A stretch of DNA of 64,000 nt, from positions 1-64,000 of the forward strand of contig JAIKYZ010000108.1 in NCBI GenBank assembly GCA_024682655.1. The letters run 5' to 3'. A program made the translations under genes and the position numbers. This document shows positions 35,262-44,433 of the stretch, in pieces (the first letter of the stretch is position 1; each line of letters opens with the position of its first letter). Source of the DNA: Treponema sp. GTDB taxonomy: Bacteria; Spirochaetota; Spirochaetia; Treponematales; Treponemataceae. The notes below the pieces were generated by a model. It saw nothing but the letters and a program-made list of their open reading frames with translations, did no database searches and was not told the origin of the DNA.

Positions 35262-37022
35262 ATGTCTAAATCAAGCAATACAAGGCCTTGGGACTTCCTT
35301 GCTGAATATCGTAATAAAGATTTCTCTGGCGAATGGCCAACATTTCCAGAACTTCTTCGTATTCAAGTAAAACGTTTTGGAGAAAGACCATACTTTACAG
35401 ACTTTGAAGGCGAAAATGAATCTAAAAATACATTAACCTACTCACAGGTTTTTGCAAACATCGAAAAACTTGCCAAATGGATGATTTCACAGGGATTAAA
35501 AAAAGGAGATAAAGTTGCTGTTAGTGGTAAAAACTCTCCTGAATGGGGAACTGTTTATCTGGCAACACTTTATGCAAGTGGAATTATTGTTCCAATCGAC
35601 AATGGATTGAAAGAAGCAGATGTTCTTAACATCTTAAACACAGCAAAACCAAAAATTATCATTGCTGATGATGAAAAAATTGAATACCTTTCAAAGAGTT
35701 ATCCAGATGCAATCAAAAAATCTTTGAATAAAACAAAGTCAGAAGATTACGTTTACAATCTTACAAGTGAAAAAGATGTAGAATGGAATCCTGCTCCTGT
35801 AGAAGATGATACAGCAGCAATTCTCTTTACATCTGGAACAACCGGTAAACCAAAAGGTGTAATGCTTAGTCATAAAAACTTAATCAGTGATGGTTATATT
35901 GCTATGACTCACCTTACAATTTACCCAACTGATGTATTCTATGCTTTACTTCCTGTACACCACGCATACACAATGCAGGCAGCATTTATTGTTCCATTGG
36001 AAAGTGGTGCAGAAATCGTATTCGGTAAGAGTATGGCCGTTACAAGATTGATGAAAGAACTCCGCGAAGGAAAAATTTCTATCATGCTTGGTGTTCCATT
36101 ACTCTACAATAAATTACTTGCAGGAATTAATAAGGGACTTAAATCTAAGGGACCAATTGTTGTTGGAATTATGGGTATTCTTAGAGCAATTTCCTTCCTT
36201 ATTAAGAAACTTACAGGAAAAAATATTGGAAAGAAACTTTTCAAACCAGTTCTTACTCAGGCAAATATCTATACTTTACGTGTAGCAATTTGTGGAGGTG
36301 GACCACTTACTAAAGGTGTATTCAAACAGTATCAGGCTATGGGTCTGGACTTTATTCAGGGATACGGTTTAACAGAAACTTCTCCAATTATCACCTTAAA
36401 TCCAAAAGAACACTTCAAAATTGAATCAATCGGATCTGTTTTTGAACCATACGAAGAAATGAGAATTCAGAATACAGAAACTGGTGAATATGGAATTGGT
36501 AAAAATTTCGTAGGTGAAATTGTAATCAAAGGTCCAATGGTAATGCAGGGTTATTACAATATGCCAGAAGAAACAGCCGCTATGTTCAACAAAGACGGAT
36601 TCTTAAAAACTGGTGACCTTGGTTGGATGGATAAAGAAAAGTACATCATGCTCTGTGGTCGTGCTAAAAACCTTATCGTTACAAGTGGTGGTAAAAACGT
36701 TTATCCAGAAGAAATTGAAGATGGATTCCAGCTTTACACAGATATTCAGCAGGTAACAGTTCAGGGTTATTACAAAGACGAAGAAAAATCTGTTGAAGAC
36801 ATTGAAGCTCTTATTTACCCAGCTGATGATTTATACAAACGTCTTGGCGTAGATCGTGCCGCTGACCCAGAAAATAAGGCTGTTGTAAATGAAGTTTCAA
36901 GCATTGTTGCTAAAGTAAACAAAAACTTCCAGTCTTATTCACACATTTCAAAGATTACAATCTTAAAAGAACCTCTTGAAATGACAACAACACTTAAAGT
37001 AAAGAGAAATTACAATAAATAA
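35262..37022 (+). CDS. Long-chain acyl-CoA synthetase (AMP-binding)
   Basis: 586 residues. It activates fatty acids to acyl-CoA (or acyl-ACP) through an acyl-adenylate. The P-loop-like AMP motif is ILFTSGTTGKPKGVMLSHKN (about 188-207); other ANL-family motifs are GYGLTETSP, the hinge TGDLGWMDKEKYIMLCGR and the C-terminal KNVYPEEIED. The C-terminal adenylation Lys is in LKVKRNYNK. A second, related enzyme is cut by the right window edge. A strong promoter is directly upstream and a terminator directly downstream, so it is a single-gene transcript. Confidence 0.88.
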   Translation: MSKSSNTRPWDFLAEYRNKDFSGEWPTFPELLRIQVKRFGERPYFTDFEGENESKNTLTYSQVFANIEKLAKWMISQGLKKGDKVAVSGKNSPEWGTVYLATLYASGIIVPIDNGLKEADVLNILNTAKPKIIIADDEKIEYLSKSYPDAIKKSLNKTKSEDYVYNLTSEKDVEWNPAPVEDDTAAILFTSGTTGKPKGVMLSHKNLISDGYIAMTHLTIYPTDVFYALLPVHHAYTMQAAFIVPLESGAEIVFGKSMAVTRLMKELREGKISIMLGVPLLYNKLLAGINKGLKSKGPIVVGIMGILRAISFLIKKLTGKNIGKKLFKPVLTQANIYTLRVAICGGGPLTKGVFKQYQAMGLDFIQGYGLTETSPIITLNPKEHFKIESIGSVFEPYEEMRIQNTETGEYGIGKNFVGEIVIKGPMVMQGYYNMPEETAAMFNKDGFLKTGDLGWMDKEKYIMLCGRAKNLIVTSGGKNVYPEEIEDGFQLYTDIQQVTVQGYYKDEEKSVEDIEALIYPADDLYKRLGVDRAADPENKAVVNEVSSIVAKVNKNFQSYSHISKITILKEPLEMTTTLKVKRNYNK

Positions 37023-37047
37023 TTACTTTTACTAAGTGATTAAGGAG

Positions 37048-37086
37048 ATCCACAGGGCTTGAATAAAGTACTGTGGATTTTTTTTG
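37048..37086 (+). terminator. Intrinsic terminator of the acyl-CoA synthetase gene
   Basis: ATCCACAG / CTGTGGAT (8 bp, 15-nt loop) followed by eight T, 25 bp after the stop. Confidence 0.85.
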
Positions 37087-37110
37087 TTTAAATTGGAATT
37101 GGAAGAGGTA

Positions 37111-37139
37111 AAAAAAATCCCTGATTGCTCAGGGATTTT
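37111..37139 (-). terminator. Intrinsic terminator of the CBM48 gene
   Basis: AAAATCCCTGA / TCAGGGATTTT (11 bp) with a 4-nt loop, then a T run on the minus strand. Confidence 0.9.
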
Positions 37140-37175
37140 AACTATCGTTTATATTTGATTATATCGATTAAAATC

Positions 37176-37490
37176 TTATTTTGAAGTAACAACTACAGAA
37201 TTATCTGCGTTGCTGTATGGAGCTGGGATGTACTTATCAGCTTTCCAATCGTTTTCCCACTTGTAACCATCTAACAAATAACGGAACTGATATTCACGGT
37301 TTGCATCAAGCTCAAGTTTAACTAAAAAAGAACCATCTGGCTGTTTCTGCATAGGAGTATCTGTTGAACTCCATGAATTAAAATCTCCAGCCAAATTAAT
37401 AGTTTTTGCACCATGAGCAGCTTCTGCACTCACAATAAAAGTAACGGTACATTTTGCTTTATCCTTTGAAAAGGTCTTCTTTAATGCCAT
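37176..37490 (-). CDS. Small CBM48 (glycogen-binding-like) protein
   Basis: 104 residues, consisting of almost nothing but one CBM48/AMPK-beta-type domain: KTINLAGDFNSWS, then MQKQPDGSFLVKLELDANREYQFRYLLDG and W-ENDWKADKY. In this family the Trp residues bind alpha-glucans. There is no catalytic domain, so it may bind glycogen or act as a partner of a separate enzyme; this is inference. It has its own terminator and is divergent from metK, across 215 bp. Small stand-alone proteins of this kind are seen in several bacteria, but the role is not settled. Confidence 0.8.
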   Translation of the reverse strand: MALKKTFSKDKAKCTVTFIVSAEAAHGAKTINLAGDFNSWSSTDTPMQKQPDGSFLVKLELDANREYQFRYLLDGYKWENDWKADKYIPAPYSNADNSVVVTSK

Positions 37491-37705
37491 TAAACTAACT
37501 CCTTCCCCATACCCTTTTAGTGCACTTTATTAAATTCTATATATAACTTTAATAAAATATTATATTTTTACCATTTATGCAATAGTTGTATTTTTTACAT
37601 CATTTTATTATATTTTTAATACAAATTATTTCCGGCGATTTATCCAAATTGCAACCGGGGTTGTTTCGTACGATTCAGCAAATCTGCTAAATAGGAGGCT
37701 CAATT
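37491..37705. other. Divergent intergenic region, CBM48 / metK
   Basis: A very A+T-rich half (37500-37630) is followed by a 70-bp more G+C-rich leader before metK with a small inverted repeat CAACCGGGGTTG. I compared the leader by eye with SAM-I and SAM-II riboswitch consensus features and found no match. AGGAGG is the ribosome binding site of metK. Confidence 0.4.
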
Positions 37706-38911
37706 ATGAGTACTAATTTATCCACAAAACATTATTTATTTACTTCTGAATCTGTAAGTGAAGGTCACCCAGATAAACTTTGTGATCAGATTTCAGATGC
37801 CATTCTTGATTACTGTCTAACTTTAGATCCAAATGCACATGTAGCTTGCGAAACTTTTGCTACTACAAACTTCTTGCTTGTAGGTGGTGAAATCGGCTTT
37901 CAGGATCCTAAGGTAGACCTCGAAAAATTCAAAAAAGATGTAGAAGGAATTGCAAGAAAAGTAGCAGTTCAAATAGGTTATACAGCACCAGAACTTGGAC
38001 TTGATGGTGCAAATTGTATTTTTGAAAATAGATTACATGCACAATCAACTGATATCAATCAGGGGGTTGTAGGAAAAGGCCTTGATGAATATGAAGGACA
38101 ACAGGGAGCTGGCGACCAGGGAATGATGTTCGGTTTTGCCTGCAATGAGACACCAGCCTTAATGCCTGCACCAATTTATTATTCACATCAGCTTCTTCTT
38201 AAAGCCCATGAATTAAGACACAGTGGAAAAATTGCCTGGCTTAGACCTGATGCAAAGTCTCAGGTAACAATTGAATACGAAGGTAATAAACCTGTTAGAA
38301 TTGATACAGTTGTAATTTCGCATCAGCATTCTGATAATGTTGAATATGAGGAAATCAAAAAGACAATTATTGAAGAAATCATTAAACCAGTTCTTGAACC
38401 AACAGGACTTTTGGATGACAAAACTAATTACTACATAAATCCTACAGGAAGATTTGTAATTGGTGGACCAGATGGAGATGCCGGACTTACAGGTAGAAAA
38501 ATCATTGTTGATACCTACGGTGGAATGGGAAGACATGGCGGTGGAGCTTTTAGTGGAAAAGATCCTAGTAAAGTTGACCGTTCAGCTGCATACATGGCCC
38601 GCTACATTGCTAAAAATATTGTAGCCGCAAATCTTGCAGATAGAGCTGAAATTGAATTAGCCTACGCAATTGGAGTTCCACATCCAGTTTCTATTACAGT
38701 TGAAACCTTTGGAAGTGAAAAAGTTGAACTGGCTAAAATTGAAAAAGCCGTAAAAGAAGTTTTTGATTGTTCACCAGCGGGAATAAGCAAGACATTGAAT
38801 TTGAAGCGACCAATTTATTCAAAGACCGCCGCTTATGGACACTTTGGACGAGAAGGCTTCCCTTGGGAAAATACCGATAAAGTTGATGCTTTGAAGGCTG
38901 CCGTAAAATAG
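37706..38911 (+). CDS. metK: S-adenosylmethionine synthase
   Basis: 401 residues. It makes S-adenosylmethionine from ATP and methionine. Signature motifs: [18 protein letters not shown] at the start, the hexapeptide [10 protein letters not shown], and the phosphate-binding [28 protein letters not shown] lies at the right distance from the ATG. A strong bidirectional terminator follows. It stands alone between divergent and convergent neighbours, so it is a single-gene transcript. Confidence 0.97.
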   Translation: MSTNLSTKHYLFTSESVSEGHPDKLCDQISDAILDYCLTLDPNAHVACETFATTNFLLVGGEIGFQDPKVDLEKFKKDVEGIARKVAVQIGYTAPELGLDGANCIFENRLHAQSTDINQGVVGKGLDEYEGQQGAGDQGMMFGFACNETPALMPAPIYYSHQLLLKAHELRHSGKIAWLRPDAKSQVTIEYEGNKPVRIDTVVISHQHSDNVEYEEIKKTIIEEIIKPVLEPTGLLDDKTNYYINPTGRFVIGGPDGDAGLTGRKIIVDTYGGMGRHGGGAFSGKDPSKVDRSAAYMARYIAKNIVAANLADRAEIELAYAIGVPHPVSITVETFGSEKVELAKIEKAVKEVFDCSPAGISKTLNLKRPIYSKTAAYGHFGREGFPWENTDKVDALKAAVK

Positions 38912-38931
38912 TAAAATGTAAAAGGCATAAA

Positions 38932-38961
38932 AAATCCCGAAATCGAGAGATTTCGGGATTT
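38932..38961. terminator. Bidirectional terminator, metK / dapL
   Basis: AAATCCCGAAATC / GATTTCGGGATTT, a perfect 13-bp stem with a GAGA loop, between convergent genes. Confidence 0.93.
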
Positions 38962-38981
38962 GCATTTAACGGGAAGTAAAA

Positions 38982-40184
38982 TTAATTTTTTCCGTAAACT
39001 TTCTTAATTCTTTCTACAGCTTCGATTGTCTTTTCCTTATTTCCAAAGGCTGTAAGACGGAAGAAACCTTCACCAGCTGCACCAAAACCTGAACCTGGAG
39101 TTCCAACAACATGGCACTTATCCAAAAGTTCATCAAAGAAAGACCATGAAGTATATCCTTCTGGAACTTTAAGCCAGATATATGGAGAGTAGATTCCACC
39201 GTAACACTTAAAGCCTGCTTGAGTAAGACCATCAAAAATAATCTTGGCATTTGCACGGTAGTAGTTCAAATTATCCTGAATCTGTTTCTGACCTTCTTCG
39301 GAATAAACAGCTTCGGCAGCTCTCTGAGTAACATAAGAAACACCGTTGAATTTTGTAGACTGACGGCGATTCCACATGTGATTAAGTTCTGTTCCATCAA
39401 ATACTAAATCGTGAGGAACAACAGTATAACCACAACGAACACCGGTAAAGCCTGCAGTTTTAGAGAAAGATCTCATTTCGATTGCGCAGGAACGGGCCCC
39501 TTCAATTTCGTAGATTGATTTAGGAACACTTGAATCTGTTACAAAAGCTTCATAAGCAGAATCAAAGAGGATTAAAGAGTGGTGAGCGTTTGCATAATCA
39601 ACCCATTCTTTAAGCTGTTCGCGACTTGCAACAGAACCAGTAGGATTGTTAGGGAAACAGAGATAAATGATATCTGGAACAGCATCATTTGCACCAGGAA
39701 CCTTTGGCATAAAGCCGTTTTCTTCAGTACAAGGCATTATGATGATGTTCTTTTTACGGCCGTACATGATATTTGTATCCATATAAACAGGATAAACTGG
39801 ATCACAAATTGCAACCTTGTTGTCTACATCAAAAATATCACCGATATTTCCGCAGTCTGATTTTGCACCGTCAGAAAGGAAGATTTCATCCTTAGACATT
39901 TTGATTCCACGGTCTGTGTAGTCATGTTTTAAAATCTTTTCGAGAATAAAATCATAACCCTGCTCAGGTGGATATCCGCGGAAAGTTTCTTCTTTGGAAA
40001 GTTCATCAACAGCCTTGTGCATTGCATCGATTACTGCAGGGCAAAGAGGCTTTGTAACATCACCAATAGAAAGCTTAATTACATCAGCATCTGGGTGAGC
40101 AGCCTGATATTCCCTCTGTTTTTTTCCAACAGTGGAGAAAAGATAATTTGCTTCCAAATCCAAAAAGTTCTTGTTTATTTTCAT
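38982..40184 (-). CDS. dapL: LL-diaminopimelate aminotransferase
   Basis: 400 residues, a fold-type I PLP aminotransferase. It makes LL-diaminopimelate from tetrahydrodipicolinate in one step, bypassing the acyl-DAP route to lysine and peptidoglycan. Typical DapL features: [66 protein letters not shown], and the PLP Lys in [15 protein letters not shown]. This enzyme is found in spirochaetes, chlamydiae and plants, which supports the organism guess. RBS GAGG. Confidence 0.93.
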   Translation of the reverse strand: MKINKNFLDLEANYLFSTVGKKQREYQAAHPDADVIKLSIGDVTKPLCPAVIDAMHKAVDELSKEETFRGYPPEQGYDFILEKILKHDYTDRGIKMSKDEIFLSDGAKSDCGNIGDIFDVDNKVAICDPVYPVYMDTNIMYGRKKNIIIMPCTEENGFMPKVPGANDAVPDIIYLCFPNNPTGSVASREQLKEWVDYANAHHSLILFDSAYEAFVTDSSVPKSIYEIEGARSCAIEMRSFSKTAGFTGVRCGYTVVPHDLVFDGTELNHMWNRRQSTKFNGVSYVTQRAAEAVYSEEGQKQIQDNLNYYRANAKIIFDGLTQAGFKCYGGIYSPYIWLKVPEGYTSWSFFDELLDKCHVVGTPGSGFGAAGEGFFRLTAFGNKEKTIEAVERIKKVYGKN

Positions 40185-40252
40185 TTTATACCTCGGCTTA
40201 TAAAAGCTTTTACCGAATATTAACGGTCTATTAAATTAAATTCAATGTATTA

Positions 40253-40463
40253 GGGGACAGACCCCGAGTTTTTCAAACCTGTGGGGACAGACCCCGAATT
40301 TTTTCAAAAACCGTGGGGACAGACCTCTATGTTTTTTCAAAAGCTGGGGGACAGACCCCTAACTTTTTCTAAAGCTGTGAGGACAGACCCCGAGTTTTTC
40401 TAAATCTGAGGGGACAGACCTCTATAATCTAAACCTTTTTCATTAAATGAGGGGTCTGTCCCC
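40253..40463. repeat. Tandem array of core repeats
   Basis: Six plus-oriented cores start at 40253, 40283, 40315, 40347, 40379 and 40410, spaced 30-32 bp. Each is followed by a T-rich stretch such as GAGTTTTTCAAACCTGT, so the whole unit of about 31 bp is tandemly repeated. Cores 3 and 6 read GGGGACAGACCTC; core 5 reads GAGGACAGACCCC. A seventh, inverted core lies at 40451-40463. Unlike CRISPR, the stretches between cores are themselves similar. Confidence 0.92.
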
Positions 40464-40490
40464 TCAGATTAGGTATTTTCCGCAAAATTG

Positions 40491-40570
40491 GGGGCGTTGC
40501 GGGGGTGCCACCCGCTAGAAGGGGTAGCAGAAAACCGAAGGTTTGAAGCGAGGGGAAGGCTTTCCCCTCC
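40491..40570 (+). repeat. Long repeat unit, copy 2
   Basis: GGGGCGTTGCGGGGG to GGGGAAGGCTTTCCCCTCC, with CCCGCTAGAAGGGGTAGC in the middle. It ends 4 bp before the stop codon of the minus-strand DAHP synthase gene, so it would form that mRNA's 3' hairpins. Confidence 0.9.
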
Positions 40571-40574
40571 CAAA

Positions 40575-41603
40575 TTAAAGTTTTTCTGCGATATCGTAGA
40601 TTAATTTTTCGGATTTTTCCCAGCCTAAACATGGGTCAGTGATTGATTTTCCGTAACAGCCTTCGCCAATTTTCTGGGCACCGTCTTCTATGTAACTTTC
40701 AATCATAAAGCCCTTTACGATTTTCTTAATTCGGTCACTGTGGGCGCATGAATTCAAAACATCCATTACAATACGTGGCTGTTCAAATGGGTTTTTCTTT
40801 GAATTTGAGTGATTTGTGTCAATTATACAGGCTGGATTTTTAAGTTCACGTTCATCATAAGCATCGCAAAGGCGGATAAGATCTTCGTAATGATAATTCT
40901 GCTGATTGTTTCCGTGTTTATTTGTAGATCCACGGAGAATTGCATGTGTATCTGGATTTCCCTCTGAATGAACTTCCCATCCACGATAAATAAATGTGTG
41001 CTGATGCTGAGCTGCGTGAATTGCGTTCATCATAACTGCATAATCACCAGAAGTTGGATTTTTCATTCCGACTGGAACTTCTATTCCTGATGAAACCAAA
41101 CGGTGTTCCTGATTTTCTACCGAACGGGCGCCAACAGCAACATAACCCAAAAGATCGTCAAGGTACTGATAATTATCTGGATAAAGCATTTCATCGGCGA
41201 ATACAAAACCTGTTTCTTCTACAGCGCGCATATGCATACGGCGGCAGGCAATCAATCCTTTATACAAATCTGGCTTAGAATTTGGATCTGGCTGATGTAA
41301 CATTCCTTTGTATCCATCTCCTGTTGTTCTTGGCTTATTTGTGTAGATTCTAGGAACCATTAAAATTTTGTCCTGAACTTTTTCCTGAACTTTAGCAAGA
41401 CGATTCATGTAATCTAAAACTGCATCTTCATTATCTGCTGAACAAGGTCCTATAATCAAAAGTAATTTGTCAGATCTGCCTTCAAAAACAGATTTTACTT
41501 CTGCCCTCTTCTTTTCTACAATTTTACTTACCTTTCCTGTTACCGGAAATTCTTCTTTTACCTCTGCGGGAATAGCAAGCTTTCTTTCAAATTCCATATT
41601 CAT
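40575..41603 (-). CDS. 3-deoxy-7-phosphoheptulonate synthase (class I)
   Basis: 342 residues, class I-alpha (AroF/G/H type). It condenses PEP and erythrose-4-phosphate, the first step of the shikimate pathway. Visible motifs: IIGPCSADNEDAVLDY, VPRIYTNKPRTTGDGYKG, GARSVENQEHR, GMKNPTSGD, LRGSTNKHGNNQQNYH (usually LRGGxxPNY), IDTNHSNSKKNP. Feedback sensitivity cannot be told from sequence alone. It is the last gene of the aromatic operon, 175 bp beyond aroEKA, and ends beside a long repeat unit. Confidence 0.93.
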   Translation of the reverse strand: MNMEFERKLAIPAEVKEEFPVTGKVSKIVEKKRAEVKSVFEGRSDKLLLIIGPCSADNEDAVLDYMNRLAKVQEKVQDKILMVPRIYTNKPRTTGDGYKGMLHQPDPNSKPDLYKGLIACRRMHMRAVEETGFVFADEMLYPDNYQYLDDLLGYVAVGARSVENQEHRLVSSGIEVPVGMKNPTSGDYAVMMNAIHAAQHQHTFIYRGWEVHSEGNPDTHAILRGSTNKHGNNQQNYHYEDLIRLCDAYDERELKNPACIIDTNHSNSKKNPFEQPRIVMDVLNSCAHSDRIKKIVKGFMIESYIEDGAQKIGEGCYGKSITDPCLGWEKSEKLIYDIAEKL

Positions 41604-41640
41604 TTATGTTTTCTCCTGTTCTATAACCTTTTTGATTTAA

Positions 41641-41787
41641 GATTTTTTGTTTTATTGGATAAAATCTTCCTTAAAATCAAATACCGCAGGTTGTTTCAAC
41701 AACCGAGGATATTTGATTCGCAATATAAGAGTTTCGCAAGAAACTCTAAGTTAAATTGAATGGCGATATTTTAGCCATTCAATTTAA
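41641..41787. other. Cluster of hairpins between aroEKA and DAHP synthase
   Basis: Three perfect stems: GGTTGTT/AACAACC (41689-41704), AGAGTTTC/GAAACTCT with GCAA loop (41728-41747), and TTAAATTGAATGGC/GCCATTCAATTTAA (14 bp, 41751-41787). The last contains the aroEKA stop codon. None is followed by a T-tract on the minus strand, so processing or stability sites are likelier than termination. Confidence 0.6.
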
Positions 41788-44430
41788 ACCTTCTTTTTTT
41801 TCAATTTTAATTCCCAAACTTTTGATTACTTCAAAATATGATGGGAAACTTTTTTCTACGGCATGGGCATCGTCGATTTTTCCACCTGTTTTTGTTAGTA
41901 GAGTTGATAAAGCCATTACAATTCGATGATCGTTATATCCATGAATTATTTGATCTGGAGCGTGAATTTGATTTTTCTTAATTTCAATCTGATTTTCAGA
42001 ATAATTACTTTCAACCCCAAATTTTTTCAATTCGTCGCACATGATTTTTCCGCGATTACTTTCTTTAATTGCTAAACGCTTTGTACCTGTGAATATTCCT
42101 CCGTTATGGGTAGCAGCAAAAACAAAAAGAATTGGTCCTAAATCTGGACAATCTGAAATATCCAGAGTTGGACAAGTTTTTGTAAGTTGCTCAAACATTT
42201 CTTTATAAACCCGGTCTCCCTGTAAACTGTGATCATATAAGCCCTGGACTTTTACATCTCCACCTAAGCCATTAAAAACATCAAGAAAAGCAGCGTTAGA
42301 ATAATCACCTTCTACAGCAATATTTTTTGCTTTATATTTTTGATTTCCTTTGATTTCCAGAGTGGATTCATCTTTCCAATTAACCTCAACACCAAAATCA
42401 GCCATAGCCTGAATGGTTAGATCGATGTAAGGACGACTTTCTACAGGAGGTAATAATTTTATCTGACTGTCCCCCTGCAAAAGTGGAAGGATAAACAAAA
42501 GCCCCGTAATAAATTGACTGCTGATATTTCCTGCAACTTCATAAGTTCCGCTAGAAAAATTATTACCTTTTGTGTTGATTACTATTTTTTCTCCCTGACG
42601 TTCAAAAGAGATTCCATTTTTTGCACATAAATCTTCGTAAATTGACTGTGGCCTTGTCATCAAAACCGGAGCCCCGTAAAATTCGGAAATCTGACTGAAG
42701 TAAATTCCCATCGGGATGAAAAAACGGAGTGTTGAACCACTTTCGCGGCAGTTAAAGATTAGAGCTGAGGGGTCTGTCCCCATAGGATGCTGAGGGGTCT
42801 GTCCCCCAGGAATTTTAGGGGTCTGTCCCCCATGTTTAGCAGCAAAACCTGAAATCTTTACCCAATCAGGCCCCATCTGAACTTTTGCACCAAGATTTTT
42901 TACGCAATCCAATGTTGCAAGAATATCCTGGGAATATTCGATATTTGAAATTTCACTCTGTCCTTCAGAAAGGGCTGCGCAAATTATTGAACGGTGGGCC
43001 AAACTTTTAGACGGAGGAGCGCTCACCTGGCCTTTTGCTATTCCCGGTGAAATTGTAGCGATGTCGTCTTTGACATCATCCTCCAGGCCCGCAATTTGAA
43101 TGATTTGGTCTGCAATTTTTTCTGGGCCAATTCCACCCTTTACCTCAGCATCTGCACAAGCCTTATAAATTGGCAGCCTGTAATTATAAAGCCCACGGAT
43201 TTTTTCTGAACTATTTGCAGTTGGTCTGTCCTCTGTTGGCAATAATTCTTCCAATGGACGATTTATAAAGTAGATTTTTCCGTTTTTCTTGAGATTTTTT
43301 ACATTCTGTGGATTTAGAACCGCACCTCCTCCTGTTGAAATTACAGAGGAAGTTTTTTCAGAAAGTTGGGCAATAACTTGAGATTCCACTTTTCTAAAAT
43401 ATTCCTCGCCCTCTTTAGCAAAAATTTCGGAAATCTCTCGGCCTTCTACTTTTACTATTTCTGCATCCGAATCGATTAACTGACGATTTAGGAGTTTTGC
43501 AATTGCTTTTCCGACTGTTGTTTTGCCACAAGCAGGCATTCCAACCAGAACAATATTTTCTTTACGACCTAAGATTGTTTTGAAAATCTTATCAGCTTTT
43601 TGATTTTCGATTTTTTTATCAAAAAAGAACTCAGCCGCTTTGATTGCCTGGCCAACTAACATATAAAGTCCGCCTTCTGCCTTTAGACCACGTTTTTTGG
43701 CATCTAAAATCAAATTTGTGGAGTTTGGATTATAAATTGCATCAAGAACTCCTTCCAATTTTGGAAAATGCTCAAGATTAATCGGCTGATCATCACTTTT
43801 TGGAAACATTCCGCATGGAGTTGTGTTGATTATGATATTTGTTTCTTTTAGATTTTCTGCTTCCTGATAGGTGATAATTTTTATAGGGGTCTGTCCCCAA
43901 GATAATTCATTTTTACCTTCGGGGTCTGTCCCCTCAGCTTTTTCGGGGTCTGTCCCCTCGCCTTTTTCCATAGAAATCTTAGGGGTCTGTCCCCCAGGTC
44001 CCCCATGACGACTTACTTTTACAACCGAAGCACAACCCAAAGACTGAACCAGGGCACAGGCAGTTTTACTTGTTCCACCAGTTCCCAAAATCAATACATT
44101 TTTTCCTTTTACAGAAAGTTCCATTTTTTCCAGAAGAGATTTCATTCCGTAAAAATCTGTGTTGTAGCCGTACAATTTTCCATTTTTATTTACGATTGTA
44201 TTTACAGCCCCTATCAACTTTGCTGACTCATCAATTTCATCAAGATAGGGAATTACATCCTGCTTATAGGGAATTGTTACATTGATTGCCTTAAAATCAT
44301 GAAGCTTCATAAAAGCATCCAGTTTTTCTGGTGCAATTTCTTTTAGTTCATATTTATAATCCCCAATCAGATTGTGAATATCTTTTGAAAAGGAGTGACC
44401 TAAATGTTCACCAATTAAACCATATTCCAT
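41779..44430 (-). CDS. Fused shikimate dehydrogenase-kinase-EPSP synthase
   Basis: 883 residues with three enzymes of the shikimate pathway. Residues 1-285, shikimate dehydrogenase: GEHLGHSFSKDIHN, AINVTIPYKQ, NAD(P) loop ILGTGGTSKTA. Residues about 290-450, shikimate kinase: P-loop GMPACGKTT (297-305), STGGGAVL, RPLEEL. Residues about 465-883, EPSP synthase: APPSKSLAHRSI, CRESGSTLRFF, NDHRIVMAL. Two repeat-derived inserts are present: residues about 142-182 after the dehydrogenase Rossmann strand (four cores), and about 531-555 in EPSP synthase (three cores). All remain in frame. It follows aroC by 3 bp. Confidence 0.93.
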   Translation of the reverse strand: MEYGLIGEHLGHSFSKDIHNLIGDYKYELKEIAPEKLDAFMKLHDFKAINVTIPYKQDVIPYLDEIDESAKLIGAVNTIVNKNGKLYGYNTDFYGMKSLLEKMELSVKGKNVLILGTGGTSKTACALVQSLGCASVVKVSRHGGPGGQTPKISMEKGEGTDPEKAEGTDPEGKNELSWGQTPIKIITYQEAENLKETNIIINTTPCGMFPKSDDQPINLEHFPKLEGVLDAIYNPNSTNLILDAKKRGLKAEGGLYMLVGQAIKAAEFFFDKKIENQKADKIFKTILGRKENIVLVGMPACGKTTVGKAIAKLLNRQLIDSDAEIVKVEGREISEIFAKEGEEYFRKVESQVIAQLSEKTSSVISTGGGAVLNPQNVKNLKKNGKIYFINRPLEELLPTEDRPTANSSEKIRGLYNYRLPIYKACADAEVKGGIGPEKIADQIIQIAGLEDDVKDDIATISPGIAKGQVSAPPSKSLAHRSIICAALSEGQSEISNIEYSQDILATLDCVKNLGAKVQMGPDWVKISGFAAKHGGQTPKIPGGQTPQHPMGTDPSALIFNCRESGSTLRFFIPMGIYFSQISEFYGAPVLMTRPQSIYEDLCAKNGISFERQGEKIVINTKGNNFSSGTYEVAGNISSQFITGLLFILPLLQGDSQIKLLPPVESRPYIDLTIQAMADFGVEVNWKDESTLEIKGNQKYKAKNIAVEGDYSNAAFLDVFNGLGGDVKVQGLYDHSLQGDRVYKEMFEQLTKTCPTLDISDCPDLGPILFVFAATHNGGIFTGTKRLAIKESNRGKIMCDELKKFGVESNYSENQIEIKKNQIHAPDQIIHGYNDHRIVMALSTLLTKTGGKIDDAHAVEKSFPSYFEVIKSLGIKIEKKEGLN
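42769..42830 (-). repeat. Three core repeats inside the EPSP synthase part
   Basis: Cores at 42769, 42794 and 42818, spaced 24-25 bp, all in the gene's sense orientation. They are read as GTDPS, GQTPQ and GQTPK, so two frames are used within 62 bp. Confidence 0.93.
43886..43994 (-). repeat. Four core repeats inside the shikimate dehydrogenase part
   Basis: Cores at 43886, 43921, 43945 and 43982. They add about 40 residues, with GQTPI, GTDPE, GTDPE and GQTPK, to a loop after the NADP-binding strand. Confidence 0.93.
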
Positions 44431-44433
44431 TTA

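Noticed and set aside
37630-37705. SAM riboswitch in front of metK
   Set aside because: No conserved SAM-I, SAM-II or other core that I could recognise and no terminator between leader and gene.
40253-40463. CRISPR array
   Set aside because: Regular 30-32 bp spacing, but the core is only 13 bp, the stretches between are similar to each other, and no cas genes are present. It is a tandem REP array.
40429-40632. 67-codon minus-strand frame
   Set aside because: It consists of repeat sequence read in frame plus the 3' end of the DAHP synthase gene in another frame.
41779-44430. aroEKA as a pseudogene or assembly join
   Set aside because: Three complete domains stay in one frame, and the odd stretches are exactly the dispersed repeat, so a fusion with inserts explains it better.
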